From an uncultured Polaribacter sp. (lineage in GTDB: Bacteria > Bacteroidota > Bacteroidia > Flavobacteriales > Flavobacteriaceae), in the NCBI RefSeq assembly GCF_947503855.1, contig NZ_CANNFF010000004.1:174804-238803 (forward strand): DNA of 64,000 nucleotides, in the 5' to 3' direction. Of this stretch, positions 30,701 through 36,172 are shown in pieces. Each line of letters opens with the position of its first letter. The stretch's first letter is position 1. The position numbers and the translations under genes are program-made. A model generated the notes under the pieces. It saw nothing but the letters and a program-made list of their open reading frames with translations, was not told where the DNA came from and ran no database searches.

Positions 30701-33633
30701 CGACAAGTGCTTTTGTAACAGGGCTGCCTTCAGGTTTGATTTCAACTTTTGACCCAACTCTTAATACATTAACCATAAGTGGAAATCCAACAAGCTCAGG
30801 TACTTTTAATTATGAAGTTAATACAGCTGGTTCAACAAATGGATGTAATTCATCTTACGGAGGCTCTATCGTTGTGAATGCAAATGATGAAATTACAGAG
30901 TTGACACCAACGACAATAAATCAAGAGCTTTGTTCTTGTGATACCTTAGCACCAATATCGTATAACTTAGGTGGTGGTGCTACTGGGGGAGATGTACAAT
31001 TTACCCCGAGTATGCCTGCTGGAATTACTTGGTCAATTTCTTCAAATATATTAACTATTTCTGGTGCTTCATGTGATGTAGGAACTTTTAATTATACGGT
31101 TAATTCGTATGGAATTTGTAGTTCGGATACCTATGGAGGTACAATTGTAATCAAAGATAATTCTACTATTTCTTTAGTTTCAGGAAATCCTGATCCAATT
31201 GTATGTGAGGGGAGTGCTTTTGCAACACCAATCCAATATGCAATCTCACCAACCACTTCAACTCTTGTAATGGCACCAACCATTCCAGGTGTTACCTTTG
31301 ATCCAACAACCGGTATTATTTCTGGAGTACCTTCACAAAGTGGGGTTTATAACTATACAATCAGTTCGAGTGAAGGCTGTAGCAATGTTTTATCTGGTGT
31401 TATTACAGTAACTTCAGATCAAGACATATCCTTTATTTCTAATAATCCTACTCAAACTGCTTGTCAAAATTCGCCTATAGATCCAGTTGTGTTCTCGGTG
31501 TCTCCAGGGGTTAATGATGTTACTATTACTCCTTCGTTGCCAGCTGGTTTGGGGTATTCTGTAAACTTAGGAATAGTTACAATCTCGGGAACTCCTACCA
31601 ATGCGATGGGTGTTTCTCAAAACTATATCGTAAGAACGGTTGGGTCTTGTGGAGTAGCAGCATCAGAATCTTTTACATTAGACATCCTACAGGAGGCTAT
31701 GATAACAGTAACTAGCGATGTTTCAACAATTAACCAATCCATTTGTCAAAGTGGAAATATTGAGCCAATTACGTTTACAATTGGAGGAGGTGCAACAGGA
31801 ATAGAACCTCTTGATTTACCTGATAACCTTGTTTTAAATTTTGATGCTGGTACTGGAATATACACAGTGTCTGGAGCACCAGCTACATTTGGCACTTTTA
31901 ATTTTAATGTGGTTACAACAGGATGTGTTGCGTCGCAATTATTTTCTATAACGAACATTAACACCAATATTTCTATTGAATTAACCTCTGCTGTTGGTAC
32001 TGACGACCAGCAATTATGTCAATCCAATTTTAATACACCAATCACCCCAATAGTATATCAATTAACTGGTGTTACAGGAGTAACTGTAACAGGATTGCCG
32101 CTTGGTATAAGTTCGAATTTTGACAACGCTACTGGCGAGTTAGTAATTTCTGGAACACCTATAGATTCTGGAGAGTTCAATTACGCTATAACAACCTTGC
32201 CGTGTGAACGTGTAAAAACAGGAGTTATAAAAGTTTCAACACCCATTGCCTTTTTTGATGAACAAGTGACACAAGTTTCTTGTCATGGTGAAAATGATGG
32301 TTCAATTTCGATTGATATTCGAGGTGGTGCTAGTGCAGCAGGTTTGTATGCTATTTCTTGGACTGGACCAAATGGTTTCCAGCAAAATCAAGCAACAATT
32401 ACAGGATTAGAACCTGGAGTTTATACAATCACAGGAACCGACCTTCTTGGATGTGCAATTCCAACAAAATCATACGTAATTGATAATGTAGAGCCTGTAA
32501 AAATTTCATTACTTTCTACGTCTAATGTAACCTGTGAAGGAAGTTTGGGTTGTGCCAATTTTGATTTTACTGGGGGAACAGGAATTTATACAAACTTTTC
32601 TTTAGAGTATTTAGATCCGTCATCTGAAACATTAACTCCAGTTACTGTTGCAAATAATAATTACCTTAATATTTGTGGCCTTCGCGCTGGATTGTATTAT
32701 TTAACGATTGAAGATAGTAATTCATGTAAGTCAAGTCCTTATTTGTTTACAATATTTGATTACAGTTCGCTTAATATCGATAATGTTGAATTAGATGATT
32801 CATTATGTGCTGATAATCCAGGAAATATTAGAGTTAAAGTTACAAGTTTAGATCCAAACCTAACTTTCTATTATAATGATGTTTTAGTTCCTCATATACC
32901 CTTAGGGGATTCTACATACGAACTGGCAATTAATAACCCAACAGCCTCTTCTGGAGTTCTAAAAGTAAAGAATGATCAAGAATGTTGGAATTCAATTAAT
33001 ATTAGTACGCAAATTGAGATGCCAGATTTTGATTATACATCACTTAATTTTTCTACCCATAATTTTATTGATGTTAACGAAAGTATAGAATTTACCAATA
33101 CAGTTGATCTTAGCGATATCCCCGCCGAATACGATTACATTGTTTGGGATTTTGGTGATAATTCTCCTTTTAAAGTATTTTTTAATCCAGATGATTTAGT
33201 TCCGAATTCTGAAGGAGATAGTTTCAAAACAGTTTTCCATTCCTATACAATTGATGGAGTTTATACAGTTACACTCTCTGTTTTCAATAGATTGGGTTGT
33301 TCGCGATCGGTATCTCAAACTATTACTGTAGGACGTGGTGCAAATATTATGGCACCTTCAGCTTTCTCTCCTAATGATGATGGAATAAATGATTTATTTA
33401 GAGTTTCATTAATTGGCTTTACAAAAGTTTCCATGTATGTCTATGATCCTTGGGGGAATGTTGTTTATGAAATAACCTCTGATGTAGATGCATTAGATCC
33501 TAATTGGGGTTGGAATGGTGTAGAAAAAGGAAATAATGAGCCAAAAAATGGAAATTATAAATACTACGTAATAGCAACAACTATAGATGGAAAAGTTGTT
33601 GAGAAAACGGGTCAATTGATGCTTATAAAATAA
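12772..33633 (+). CDS. Giant SprB-type adhesin, 6953 residues
   Basis: A single uninterrupted frame of 20.9 kb. After a signal segment (ILLLSSFLMFFFSGF) comes an I-set-like Ig domain (residues 45-130). Residues 130-1370 have mixed Ig-like modules marked YYVSETxxGCEGPRT. Residues 1370-4140 hold about 30 domains of roughly 92 residues (ICEGE, then GTFxxPxYTPS, then GxVxLTLTA, then PC). About four PKD-like domains follow to 4495. Fourteen copies of a 95-residue repeat (AQVNxPxxxVVC, YxWTNxNxSIGL, TITVTPT) run to 5840. Six to seven putative-Ig domains, one SprB repeat (VSCHGENDGSISIDIRGG) and a PKD domain (WDFGDNSPF) come next. The last 90 residues are the gliding-motility C-terminal domain (PSAFSPNDDGINDLF). 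By family it is a T9SS type B substrate and cell-surface adhesin, moved by the gliding machinery. Confidence 0.93.
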   Translation: MNKRNLFRILLLSSFLMFFFSGFSTSIKDDKTNTKNNNLNSSLLVVPTISSQPPATLDVCAGEAISLSVTATGNGPLSYQWRKDGADIAGETSNTFSISNSTASDAGDYQCVVTDDDGSTTSATTSVSVNSLPNITIGGNLIICEDQTTTLTATGAVDYDWGSGFTNEASFLVENLSASSTFTVIGKNLAGCTASASVTVEVSPVPTASVTTSNVSVCSGSNAQFIFSGNPGDVVTYKLNSGSDTSITLNNSGEFSVSIPNVSSNQTVDLVKVNNTNCETLLSTSETVIVEPIPSQPSVVSLVSYCEGDTTTALTASGTDLKWYIASTSGSPLSQAPTPNSSNTGTFLYYVSQTINGCESPRAEIQVQVNPKPVISISGDNTICLGEEVVLTAAGGTSYVWSPGGETSPSITVSPTSNTTYSVVGTDADNCSNSATFSVNVNTLPTANLSTSSSSICSGEDAIFTISGTPNATVVYSIDSGANQTVVLDAAGAATISETNQLTDIEMSLISVNNSVCSSTLSDSVTITVNPNATAPAVNSPIDYCLNQTAKELTAAFDTGNNLVWYDFDGTQLSSAPTPDTSISGDVTYEVSQVNASGCESPRSQITVIVNPLPFAPTVANSVVNLCLNETALPLDTSGISNPRWYDDLTSGNFLGNSYTPVTSSDGTTNVYVSETINGCEGPRTEVKVNVSPLPSAPSVASSSVFYCKNQTPDPLSATTSTSGTLNWYRDPTGGVGSANPPIIDTSLVGSNTYYVSETSNLGCEGPRTAITVTVNDIPSTPSIGSLTNPTCSVPTGSIELSNLPSGTWTIKNKTDGTTYSASTSSYEVPGLAAGTYSFVVSNGTCESEATSPVTINSLPVQSPPVVGTLVQPSCTTATGSVTLTNLPSTGNWTLTRVSDNVSLTGSGTSKTITGLPSGTHNYTVTNSQGCTSVASLNIVIDAQPTLPNAPIANAQSFLESDSATIANLQISSSGSPVWYNQAVSGTQYATNFPLVTGEYFAAQIDANSGCESVDRTSVSVTVSPASVGGSVSGTTTVCSGTNSTVLSLSGHTGSIVRWESSPVVDFSSGVVPISNVSTTYTVTNTTSDLYYRAVLKSGSAPEDFSAPAFVQVSQPSNGGVLTAVNSSICENDLGGNINLTSEVGTIIQWQASTDNGASWSTISNTTNSYSVSALTQTTIFRAEVQNGSCPSAFSNEVEIVVNPAPSITDIPNQLVCLGDSATFGEAFIANHSYAWYSNLSVNPTVPIDNSNQITINFNQVNTQIFTYRITNNTTGCYVEDTFEVVTDPLPVAQVISDTTICEFDSVNIGAPSVLGHTYSWSSIPVGFTSTSSNPLVTPTVTTTYILTETTPNGCTETNQVVIEVQPEPVISITGGPSFDVCETPSTPIQLQSTVINHEPSSIVWSNDVGSGDFSDPNILNSTYTPSAADILNGFVILRLTVTGLGPCAQTYSDAIRVNINAAPVAEAGNNVTTCGTDPITLDASGTINAASLQWSLPSGITGTLDTSDPVRPVFTPSVADLNYVGPITLNLEAFSGNTCPSDTDSVDILITQPPVVEIAPVEATICEDSYYEFLSNSVTVTNGVSSSYSWSNGTGDGVFTSSNSLSPIYTPGPNDIINGSVILTLEATGASPCFTPASDDIILNIVKKPIVDAGADSLACEGPINITGASIQNAGSISWSSSGNGFFEDPTVPNPIYVPATNDLNSTVTLTVTVSPINGCGPDITDSVLYTINAAPTAVAGGDETICETNNVVPLQSTITNSNSIEWTSTGSGSFDNKNTEDPVYTFSPNDKVSGSVSFTVTASQPGCADASDTMVVTIQKNPIANAGITSEICEGESVTISNATSQFSDSVNWTQSGGLGTFTNTSTLSPTYNSVPGESGTVILTLTADAISPCSIPSTSQTEIIITPKPVVNAGDDDVICEGESFTVTTATNINTAGLLWTTNGNGTFQPGSESTLTPTYIPGSFDTNSGSVTLTLTGQENFPCNSAATDSMVLTINKIPTINIINPVVDLCVGTPNFPITNIEIDHYDTLLWETSGTGNFNGLETTETPTYFPTPADYELGTVTLTLTASRNPLNCNSSTVDTITLNFIEQPTVDAGPPTVSLCEGALAPSSYVTNQATAINYSNVTWSSSGTGTWSTANPNTLLETYTPSPQDYDTGFVTLTLEAKSNAPCTDLVTDTILLELQKLPVITVPPTTSICIDQNTFGIGGVSIAPATAYDTNSIVWETTGTGVFTTSGDPLNPIYTPSAADLAAGGVTLTITVDAVTSCTVEVTESFDLLFQVLPVADAGVNLTECALPFQITTATFDTTTANNLVWSNGSGDGTFDVDNIINPTYTPGPGDLANGSVTLTLTAKALDPCTEDNVTSMVVTFVDSPEVIVVTPQNPICEDETNVAVTGTTINNEDSFIWTSTTGTTIASPTTFSPLVTPSATDISNGFIDLTLTVAPNAPCATDVVEVVRIPIQEKPELFPGVSQNICEGASISILDATETNVKNLVWSNNGGDGNFTALDKSITTEYTPGPIEIANGLVELVVTAEAIAPCVGTISKTITHTITRDPVVTLTTNEDTICESQTSYTIPTGTVFIENVSSVDTYNWSASGSGTLLGNNTLTPSYEPTPADIAAGFVNLIFTLNPTAPCSTQIKETFKLNINPLATIDFTDDGFFCEGEEKLLTATFTNHDSNNNPFKWTIISGTGTLIDGDTASPTYVPAPDSDTVVIQISVDGISPCDEPTTQQFTMNVIKTPVVSMTTLNDKVCSSQKTYNLSGNSVEDLTNTVKWTRVNPVGGTGTFSNSGVLNPSYTFNQDDIDNGFVTLRLTATSDAPCSSSDFEEITIVIDKAPNATISSLAAVCAGEPYTATALNPDGNTVAWTEINGSHGTFVGANSDTATFNQFPENENDFEIQLTSTTSETCAPYVQTLKVVVQPKPTIDVGQSIQEVCSSEPFVISGVTATNYDSVLWTEDGTGSSAGFSNPNDLNPTFTPTASQLLAGQVVLKVTALADAECGSAFDVSDTITLNFNPEQTVSFTAPSSICEGDTISLVGLAPDSSSILWSTSSTASTSGFADPTNLNTTYTPSALDLSLGRVTLTITGFSNTNCPDANYPLEVLIESKPTADAGAPISICEGTASYQINDAFASNYNASVSTNINWSLTGPATIQAGTQNDLNPVILPTAGATGDIILTLSVNGYDSCNTSATSTKTITIVPSPIVVVPSTRTICEGETLILSNSEISASNYGSVSWTSSNGLGTFTPNDDLATIYTPAPGQTGTVDLILTASSTSGSCSSDSSPIQLEIIPKPIVKAGVDASICVTETYTVVGASVLNAFTYTWSVTGPAQIVSGQSTLTPVIASDAGATGTAVVTLTAVGNGVCPVSITDTFNLEINAAPVVNAGNDAMLCEGQSSYQLLGSVADADASTTYSWVTSNGSGTLQSTADPLQPIYIPGPTDFNSATGFKDIQFDLISNSTNGCGSSTDSMVLTVYASPIVSAGSDIFDICEGTDVILSSATASNYSSITWSTSGNGTFDYSSSTINPTYSLGSNDTTSVTLTLSAMPNGACSQVAVLDQMTIFINQDTTLSATTNTITMCGETFTMPDLIDVSNATSILWTNITGASGTPGVLTNAHTETPSFTPSVNEIANGFVLLRVETLAKPGCTTTLSETITVNLQPLLEIEAGTSLAFCEGDDIIVSGNGASVTNFSTYEWSHNGTGNIDPATINTLNPKYIPGVNETGDIDLTLTATSIAPCTGDVSDSMTVTIKPQPTVSVVPDFTICEGANINIVNTTVTNADSITWTNSQNSDGSSSGAYVGGTFSNNDNTILNPSYIPSQDDIDLGYVYLTIRVSNTACGSFVTDVIKVTIANGVGVFAGVNASICESEPYALLDASSSATSVSWISSENSNGTSSSTYLPGSFTDPTAVNPEYIPSIDDINRGYVYLTITGSGNSSCAVDSSFMLLNIIKKPTVSATDISICASNTTGVALNGSGTNYDTLTWSVIDGPGSVDPTTGVFNSGLGPDILNNAVTRIRLVATPLSSCADNAVKEITVTTQALPSVEAGDDGAICYIPGTAIAPFTILGTNVSNASSTSWTTDGSLSGDFNLGNPVVYESFSNSCTPEVLTLTANGVGACSSETNSDSVTLTINCTIPNLGAITGLDTVCQGNSGVVYTVPVNSNVITYDWQVPTGATIVSGQGTNSISVDYDANAVSGNVSVNGVNGCGSSPNSTLPITINELPTTGIVSGQQIVCAGSTHDYTTTIIPNADSYLWTLPDGSTISTTTNSISIPFTALVTSGDLSVQGNNSCGLGASSAALPISVQSQPTLTSTLTPPSICSDETFEYVPTSEFASTTYSWTRAVVSGISNTAGSGTGIISETLTNTSSVTIPVNYIITLTSQDGCTNSATITVDVHPIPTLTSSTPVAAICSGDSFNHTLTSNTTGNINWTRATVTGITEPGTSGANTISEVLTNVTTAPITVVYTALLPPNSAGCTGNPITFNVVVNPQPNVDQPVDQVLCAGETLDVNFVTTNNGGDSGFTWTNDNSSIGLPLTGSGPISGVTMTNTSSISQEAIIKVTPTFDNEGISCTGTGSSKTFKITVNPAAQVNPISSEVVCNGDSIDLIEFSTSNTSGTTSYSWTNDNTSIGLAPTGSTDIAKFTATNITTTPQVATIVVTPTYSFNGQVCSGPPETFQLTVNPSAQVNQPTPLILCEGELVPDIEFDTLNTGGTTTYDWTNDNVNIGLSDPNGSGDIGSFIALNSTGIPQTANITVTPTFTNGLVSCSGTPKSFTITVNPSAQVNPIGSTTVCAGELIPKIEFTSTTVGTKYAWTNNNTSIGSISASGTGDISAFSATNTSTIPQTATITVTPTYTENGSSCTGPTETFTITVNPAAEMNPPSDEVFCASDVAVINFTTPNTVGTTTYNWTNSNSAIGLGSSSGSGSTISFPTTNSGTTPITSTIIVTPTFSYNGVDCVGPNKIFTITVNPNPTMVTPDSQILCDGDTTTVDFTTSNSVGTTTYAWTNNTPSIGIPASGVGSIPAFSVVNTGNAPITASLTVTPTFTNEGVSCVGDPEDFEITVNPSAQVNQPLSLVVCDGDTVAATSFSTSNTGGTTKYSWTNNNLSTGLNVSSDTGDVPTFTATNTGTAPLVSTITVTPSFDNAGVICSGPSKTYTITVNPKAQVNKPAPQVVCNGESTNVSFTSANTVGLTTYSWTNSDTSIGLAGSGTGNTLTFTASNLNASPVVSTITVTPTYINGGVSCSGPPEQFTITVNPSGQVDLPASASQVVCNGDSTIPVEFKTSNTAGKTTFSWTNSNPSIGLAASGVGTVPSFVAYNSTNTVAVGTIVVTPFYENGGVSCQGVPKTFTIEVNPEPEMIQPDAQVICAGETFFYNFDSNNLGGTTTYEWSNNNPSIGLIAGPSTGNIPSFTAINTGQVPSVATIQVTPTYTNGGVSCVGSTLPFTITVNPSANVVLPPNQTVCNSDSTTSVNFSTVNSSGATTYEWVNNNPSIGLDATGTGNIPSFVAKNSGNIPVVASLEVTPIYNNAGVSCAGPPQTYTITVNPTAELNIPISQVLCNGENTNLVSFSSNNLGGTTTYSWVNNNTTIGLAANGSGDDIPSFTAENNGFTPVVATITVTPTYTNDSVSCEGPSKEFTITVNPSAHIIQPTDQTLCAGDLSTEINFNSLNTLGTTTYTWTNDNTSTGLGASGIGPILPFTALNTGSAPNVSTITVTPIFTKDGVACNGDSKEFFITVNPVLDLVPPVDQSVCNGAMTSPITFVSNTLGGTVNYSWVNDNTSIGLKADGTGDIAEFPAVNTGSTSQIATITVTSTYTNAGETCSSIEVFTITVNPSPKATITGLNNFLVCENDTAPFITFEGSNGVAPYTFTYQINSDPIQQVTSSGTSNSATVSISTANSGSNVITLLSVSDSSTPTACVSTDITLPNEAFVDVQEQGTIIPQDSSTVSQVICENTSLTPIVYVIGGSATSAFVTGLPSGLISTFDPTLNTLTISGNPTSSGTFNYEVNTAGSTNGCNSSYGGSIVVNANDEITELTPTTINQELCSCDTLAPISYNLGGGATGGDVQFTPSMPAGITWSISSNILTISGASCDVGTFNYTVNSYGICSSDTYGGTIVIKDNSTISLVSGNPDPIVCEGSAFATPIQYAISPTTSTLVMAPTIPGVTFDPTTGIISGVPSQSGVYNYTISSSEGCSNVLSGVITVTSDQDISFISNNPTQTACQNSPIDPVVFSVSPGVNDVTITPSLPAGLGYSVNLGIVTISGTPTNAMGVSQNYIVRTVGSCGVAASESFTLDILQEAMITVTSDVSTINQSICQSGNIEPITFTIGGGATGIEPLDLPDNLVLNFDAGTGIYTVSGAPATFGTFNFNVVTTGCVASQLFSITNINTNISIELTSAVGTDDQQLCQSNFNTPITPIVYQLTGVTGVTVTGLPLGISSNFDNATGELVISGTPIDSGEFNYAITTLPCERVKTGVIKVSTPIAFFDEQVTQVSCHGENDGSISIDIRGGASAAGLYAISWTGPNGFQQNQATITGLEPGVYTITGTDLLGCAIPTKSYVIDNVEPVKISLLSTSNVTCEGSLGCANFDFTGGTGIYTNFSLEYLDPSSETLTPVTVANNNYLNICGLRAGLYYLTIEDSNSCKSSPYLFTIFDYSSLNIDNVELDDSLCADNPGNIRVKVTSLDPNLTFYYNDVLVPHIPLGDSTYELAINNPTASSGVLKVKNDQECWNSINISTQIEMPDFDYTSLNFSTHNFIDVNESIEFTNTVDLSDIPAEYDYIVWDFGDNSPFKVFFNPDDLVPNSEGDSFKTVFHSYTIDGVYTVTLSVFNRLGCSRSVSQTITVGRGANIMAPSAFSPNDDGINDLFRVSLIGFTKVSMYVYDPWGNVVYEITSDVDALDPNWGWNGVEKGNNEPKNGNYKYYVIATTIDGKVVEKTGQLMLIK
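26260..30297 (+). repeat. Fourteen tandem repeats of about 288 bp in the giant gene
   Basis: Repeat starts lie near 26260, 26560, 26840, 27130, 27418, 27706, 27990, 28280, 28565, 28860, 29150, 29438, 29727 and 30010. Each encodes about 95 residues with two cysteines and a WTNxNxSIGL core. Unlike the MBG repeats at the window start, the copies have diverged at DNA level, so this array is older or under selection for divergence. Confidence 0.85.
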
Positions 33634-33641
33634 TACAGACT

Positions 33642-34646
33642 ATGAAATTAAAATCTCTATACCTCCCTCTTTTAATCTTAGTTTACAACCTTGGATTTTC
33701 TCAAGATAATATCATTAAAAACCAAAACAAAATCATGGGTGCTCAAAACCCTAGTTTTTATGCTTTTGGAGACTCTTCAAAAGCAGGGGTATTAACTGGA
33801 TCAGAGGGTTTTACTGATGCTAGCAAAATAGAAACAAAATTTGCCTTTGTAAATCATTTTTTTGAACAAAGTAATTTTTCATTGGCTCTAGATGTTAAGA
33901 CCATTGATGTAAAAAGTCTTGGATACTCAATCTCAACAACTAATTTACATTATATTTATAGAACACAATTTAATTACAGATGGACGTTTAATCCCTCGGT
34001 ATCTATAGGATATGGCAGCAGTTCATTAAATTACAATAATTTGATTTTTGAAGATCAAATAAACTTATTAAATGGGAGTATTGCTGGAGTTACTATTGAC
34101 CCCGTAAACATTGATGGTCAAATTAATTATTTTGATTGGGCTGCAGGATTTTCGATCCACAACAACGAAAACTTATTTTTTGGGTTTAATGCAAAACACA
34201 TCAATACTCCTGATACATCTTTTAATTCCTCATCAAAAAACAAGAAAGACTTATTGCTCTCTTTACAAATGGGTTATGAGTATGATTTAAACCCTTATGG
34301 ACGAGGTATTTTGCCTTCATTTTCTTACCTATTTTTATATAACTCTTTTTCTATGCAAGGTGAGAAATCTAGAATAGGTCTTTTTCAAGAAGTAATATTA
34401 GGAAATATTTCTGTAGGGCTTAATCAATACTTTAATAACTATGAAGGCTTTACAATATCTCAATTAGGTGCCTCTTTAAGTCTTTTTGTTCAACAAATAG
34501 AACTTGGTGTTAATTATTCTATAGATATGATATCTCCTGGCCCAACAGGTACTGATTTTAACAGTTTTGAATTGTATATTACTTTTGACTTTAATCCTGA
34601 TAACAAAAACAAAAGAGGAAATAATAGTCGTTTTTACGGGCTATAA
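33642..34646 (+). CDS. PorP/SprF-family T9SS membrane protein
   Basis: This 334-residue outer-membrane protein has a signal peptide ending NLGFSQ and a strand-rich body with the family's early pattern (NPSFYAFGDSSKAGVL) and repeated barrel-type strands to the end. It starts 8 bases after the giant adhesin gene, so the two are cotranscribed. In Flavobacterium johnsoniae SprF is needed for export of SprB, its neighbouring giant adhesin. The same arrangement here says that this protein is the dedicated export or surface-attachment partner of the 6953-residue protein. The assignment rests on fold features and neighbourhood. Confidence 0.85.
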   Translation: MKLKSLYLPLLILVYNLGFSQDNIIKNQNKIMGAQNPSFYAFGDSSKAGVLTGSEGFTDASKIETKFAFVNHFFEQSNFSLALDVKTIDVKSLGYSISTTNLHYIYRTQFNYRWTFNPSVSIGYGSSSLNYNNLIFEDQINLLNGSIAGVTIDPVNIDGQINYFDWAAGFSIHNNENLFFGFNAKHINTPDTSFNSSSKNKKDLLLSLQMGYEYDLNPYGRGILPSFSYLFLYNSFSMQGEKSRIGLFQEVILGNISVGLNQYFNNYEGFTISQLGASLSLFVQQIELGVNYSIDMISPGPTGTDFNSFELYITFDFNPDNKNKRGNNSRFYGL

Positions 34647-34747
34647 TGTATGCTAATAAAATACACTAGGTGGTTTAAAGATCGTTGCTCTTGTAAGCGA
34701 TTATTAGATGTTTGCTGATTTTTAGAGTTCAATTTCAAATAACTTAA

Positions 34748-34813
34748 ATGTTAAAGTCAATCCTATTCATGATGTTTATTTTTACAGTGCTTATGATACT
34801 TATGTGTATTTAA
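34748..34813 (+). CDS. Possible 21-residue hydrophobic peptide
   Basis: A short frame ATG to TAA encodes a peptide made almost only of Met, Leu, Ile, Phe and Val after MLKS, long enough for one membrane span. It lies in the 223-base gap ahead of the sugar transporter, 56 bases upstream of its ATG. No convincing ribosome-binding site is seen. It may be a chance frame or a small membrane peptide. Confidence 0.2.
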   Translation: MLKSILFMMFIFTVLMILMCI

Positions 34814-34869
34814 CACAACTAATACGCAGTATACTAAACAAATCATTAATTTATAAATAGATAACATAG

Positions 34870-36168
34870 ATGCAACAAAAAAAGAATACCATAGCCATAA
34901 TTATTATTGCAAGTTTATTTTTCATTTTTGGTTTTGTAACTTGGATTAACGGAGCTTTAATACCGTTTATGAAAACCATTAACGAATTAACAGATGCACA
35001 ATCTTACTTAGTAGCTTCTGCTTCTTACATTTCATTTGTGGTAATGGCATTACCAGCCTCTTATATTTTAAATAAAATCGGCTATAAAAAAGGCATGTCT
35101 TTAGGTTTAATAATTATGGCAATAGGTGCTTTGGTTTTTATACCAGCTGCAGAGGCAAGAACTTATTGGTTGTTTTTAGCAGGTATTTTTATACAAGGTA
35201 TTGGTATGACTATTTTACAAACTGCAGCAAACCCGTACATAACAATTTTGGGTCCTATAGAAAGTGGTGCAAAAAGAATTGCAATTATGGGTATTGCAAA
35301 CAAAACGGCAGGTGCTTTAGGATCTCTTATATTTGGTGCTTTGTTGCTATCTGGTATTGATAAAACAAAAGAAAAACTAGCAGGTGCTACTCTAGAAGAA
35401 AAAAATTTTTTGTTAGATACAATGGCAGATAGTGTATTTATACCTTACCTTATAATGGCAATTATATTATTTGTATTAGGTTTTTTAATTAGAAAAGCGC
35501 CATTGCCACAAGTAGAGGCTGCAGAAAATAAAGATGTAAATAACCAAAGTACAACTAAAACAAGTATTTTTCAATTTCCAAATTTATGGTTAGGTGTAGT
35601 TGCTTTATTTGTATATGTTGGTGCAGAAGTTATTGCTGGTGATACTATTATAGCTTATGGTATTTCTTTGGGTTTTACAGGTGAAGAGGCAAAGTATTTT
35701 ACAACTTATACACTTTTAGCAATGGTAGTAACATATGCTTTAGGTGTGTTTTTAATTCCAAACTATTTAAAACAAAAAACAGCCTTAATTGCAAGCGCTA
35801 TCTTAGGAATTATTTTTAGTTTTTTTATAATAAACACTACAGGTTTTATATCTATTTTATTTGTTGCTGGTTTAGGTATTGCTAATGCATTGGTTTGGCC
35901 AGCCATTTGGCCTTTAACTTTAGAGGGTTTAGGTAAGTTTACAAAAACAGGATCTGCTCTTTTAATTATGGCAATTTCGGGTGGTGCATTAATACCTCCA
36001 TTATATGGTAGGTTGGTAGATGCTAACAAACAAGAAATAATTGCAAATGGTACAGAAGAATTTACAGCTTTAGCACAAGCCTCTAATAGTAGTTATTGGA
36101 TTTTAATACCCTGCTATGCCATAATTTTATACTTCGCAATTTGGGGGCATAAATTAAAAAAGTGGTAA
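34870..36168 (+). CDS. Sugar MFS transporter, FucP/GluP-like
   Basis: This 432-residue inner-membrane protein with about 12 hydrophobic helices belongs to the fucose/glucose-galactose:proton symporter (FHS) branch of the MFS. It shows the family's first helix (FFIFGFVTWINGALIPF), the loop ASYILNKIGYKKGM, the stretch GMTILQTAANPYITILGP with its conserved Gln and Asn, and a later helix ANALVWPAIWPLTLEGL. It would import a hexose or related sugar with protons; the exact sugar cannot be read from the sequence. It ends 4 bases from the convergent Fnr-type regulator. No sugar-degrading genes flank it, so it seems to act alone. Confidence 0.88.
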   Translation: MQQKKNTIAIIIIASLFFIFGFVTWINGALIPFMKTINELTDAQSYLVASASYISFVVMALPASYILNKIGYKKGMSLGLIIMAIGALVFIPAAEARTYWLFLAGIFIQGIGMTILQTAANPYITILGPIESGAKRIAIMGIANKTAGALGSLIFGALLLSGIDKTKEKLAGATLEEKNFLLDTMADSVFIPYLIMAIILFVLGFLIRKAPLPQVEAAENKDVNNQSTTKTSIFQFPNLWLGVVALFVYVGAEVIAGDTIIAYGISLGFTGEEAKYFTTYTLLAMVVTYALGVFLIPNYLKQKTALIASAILGIIFSFFIINTTGFISILFVAGLGIANALVWPAIWPLTLEGLGKFTKTGSALLIMAISGGALIPPLYGRLVDANKQEIIANGTEEFTALAQASNSSYWILIPCYAIILYFAIWGHKLKKW

Positions 36169-36172
36169 TATT

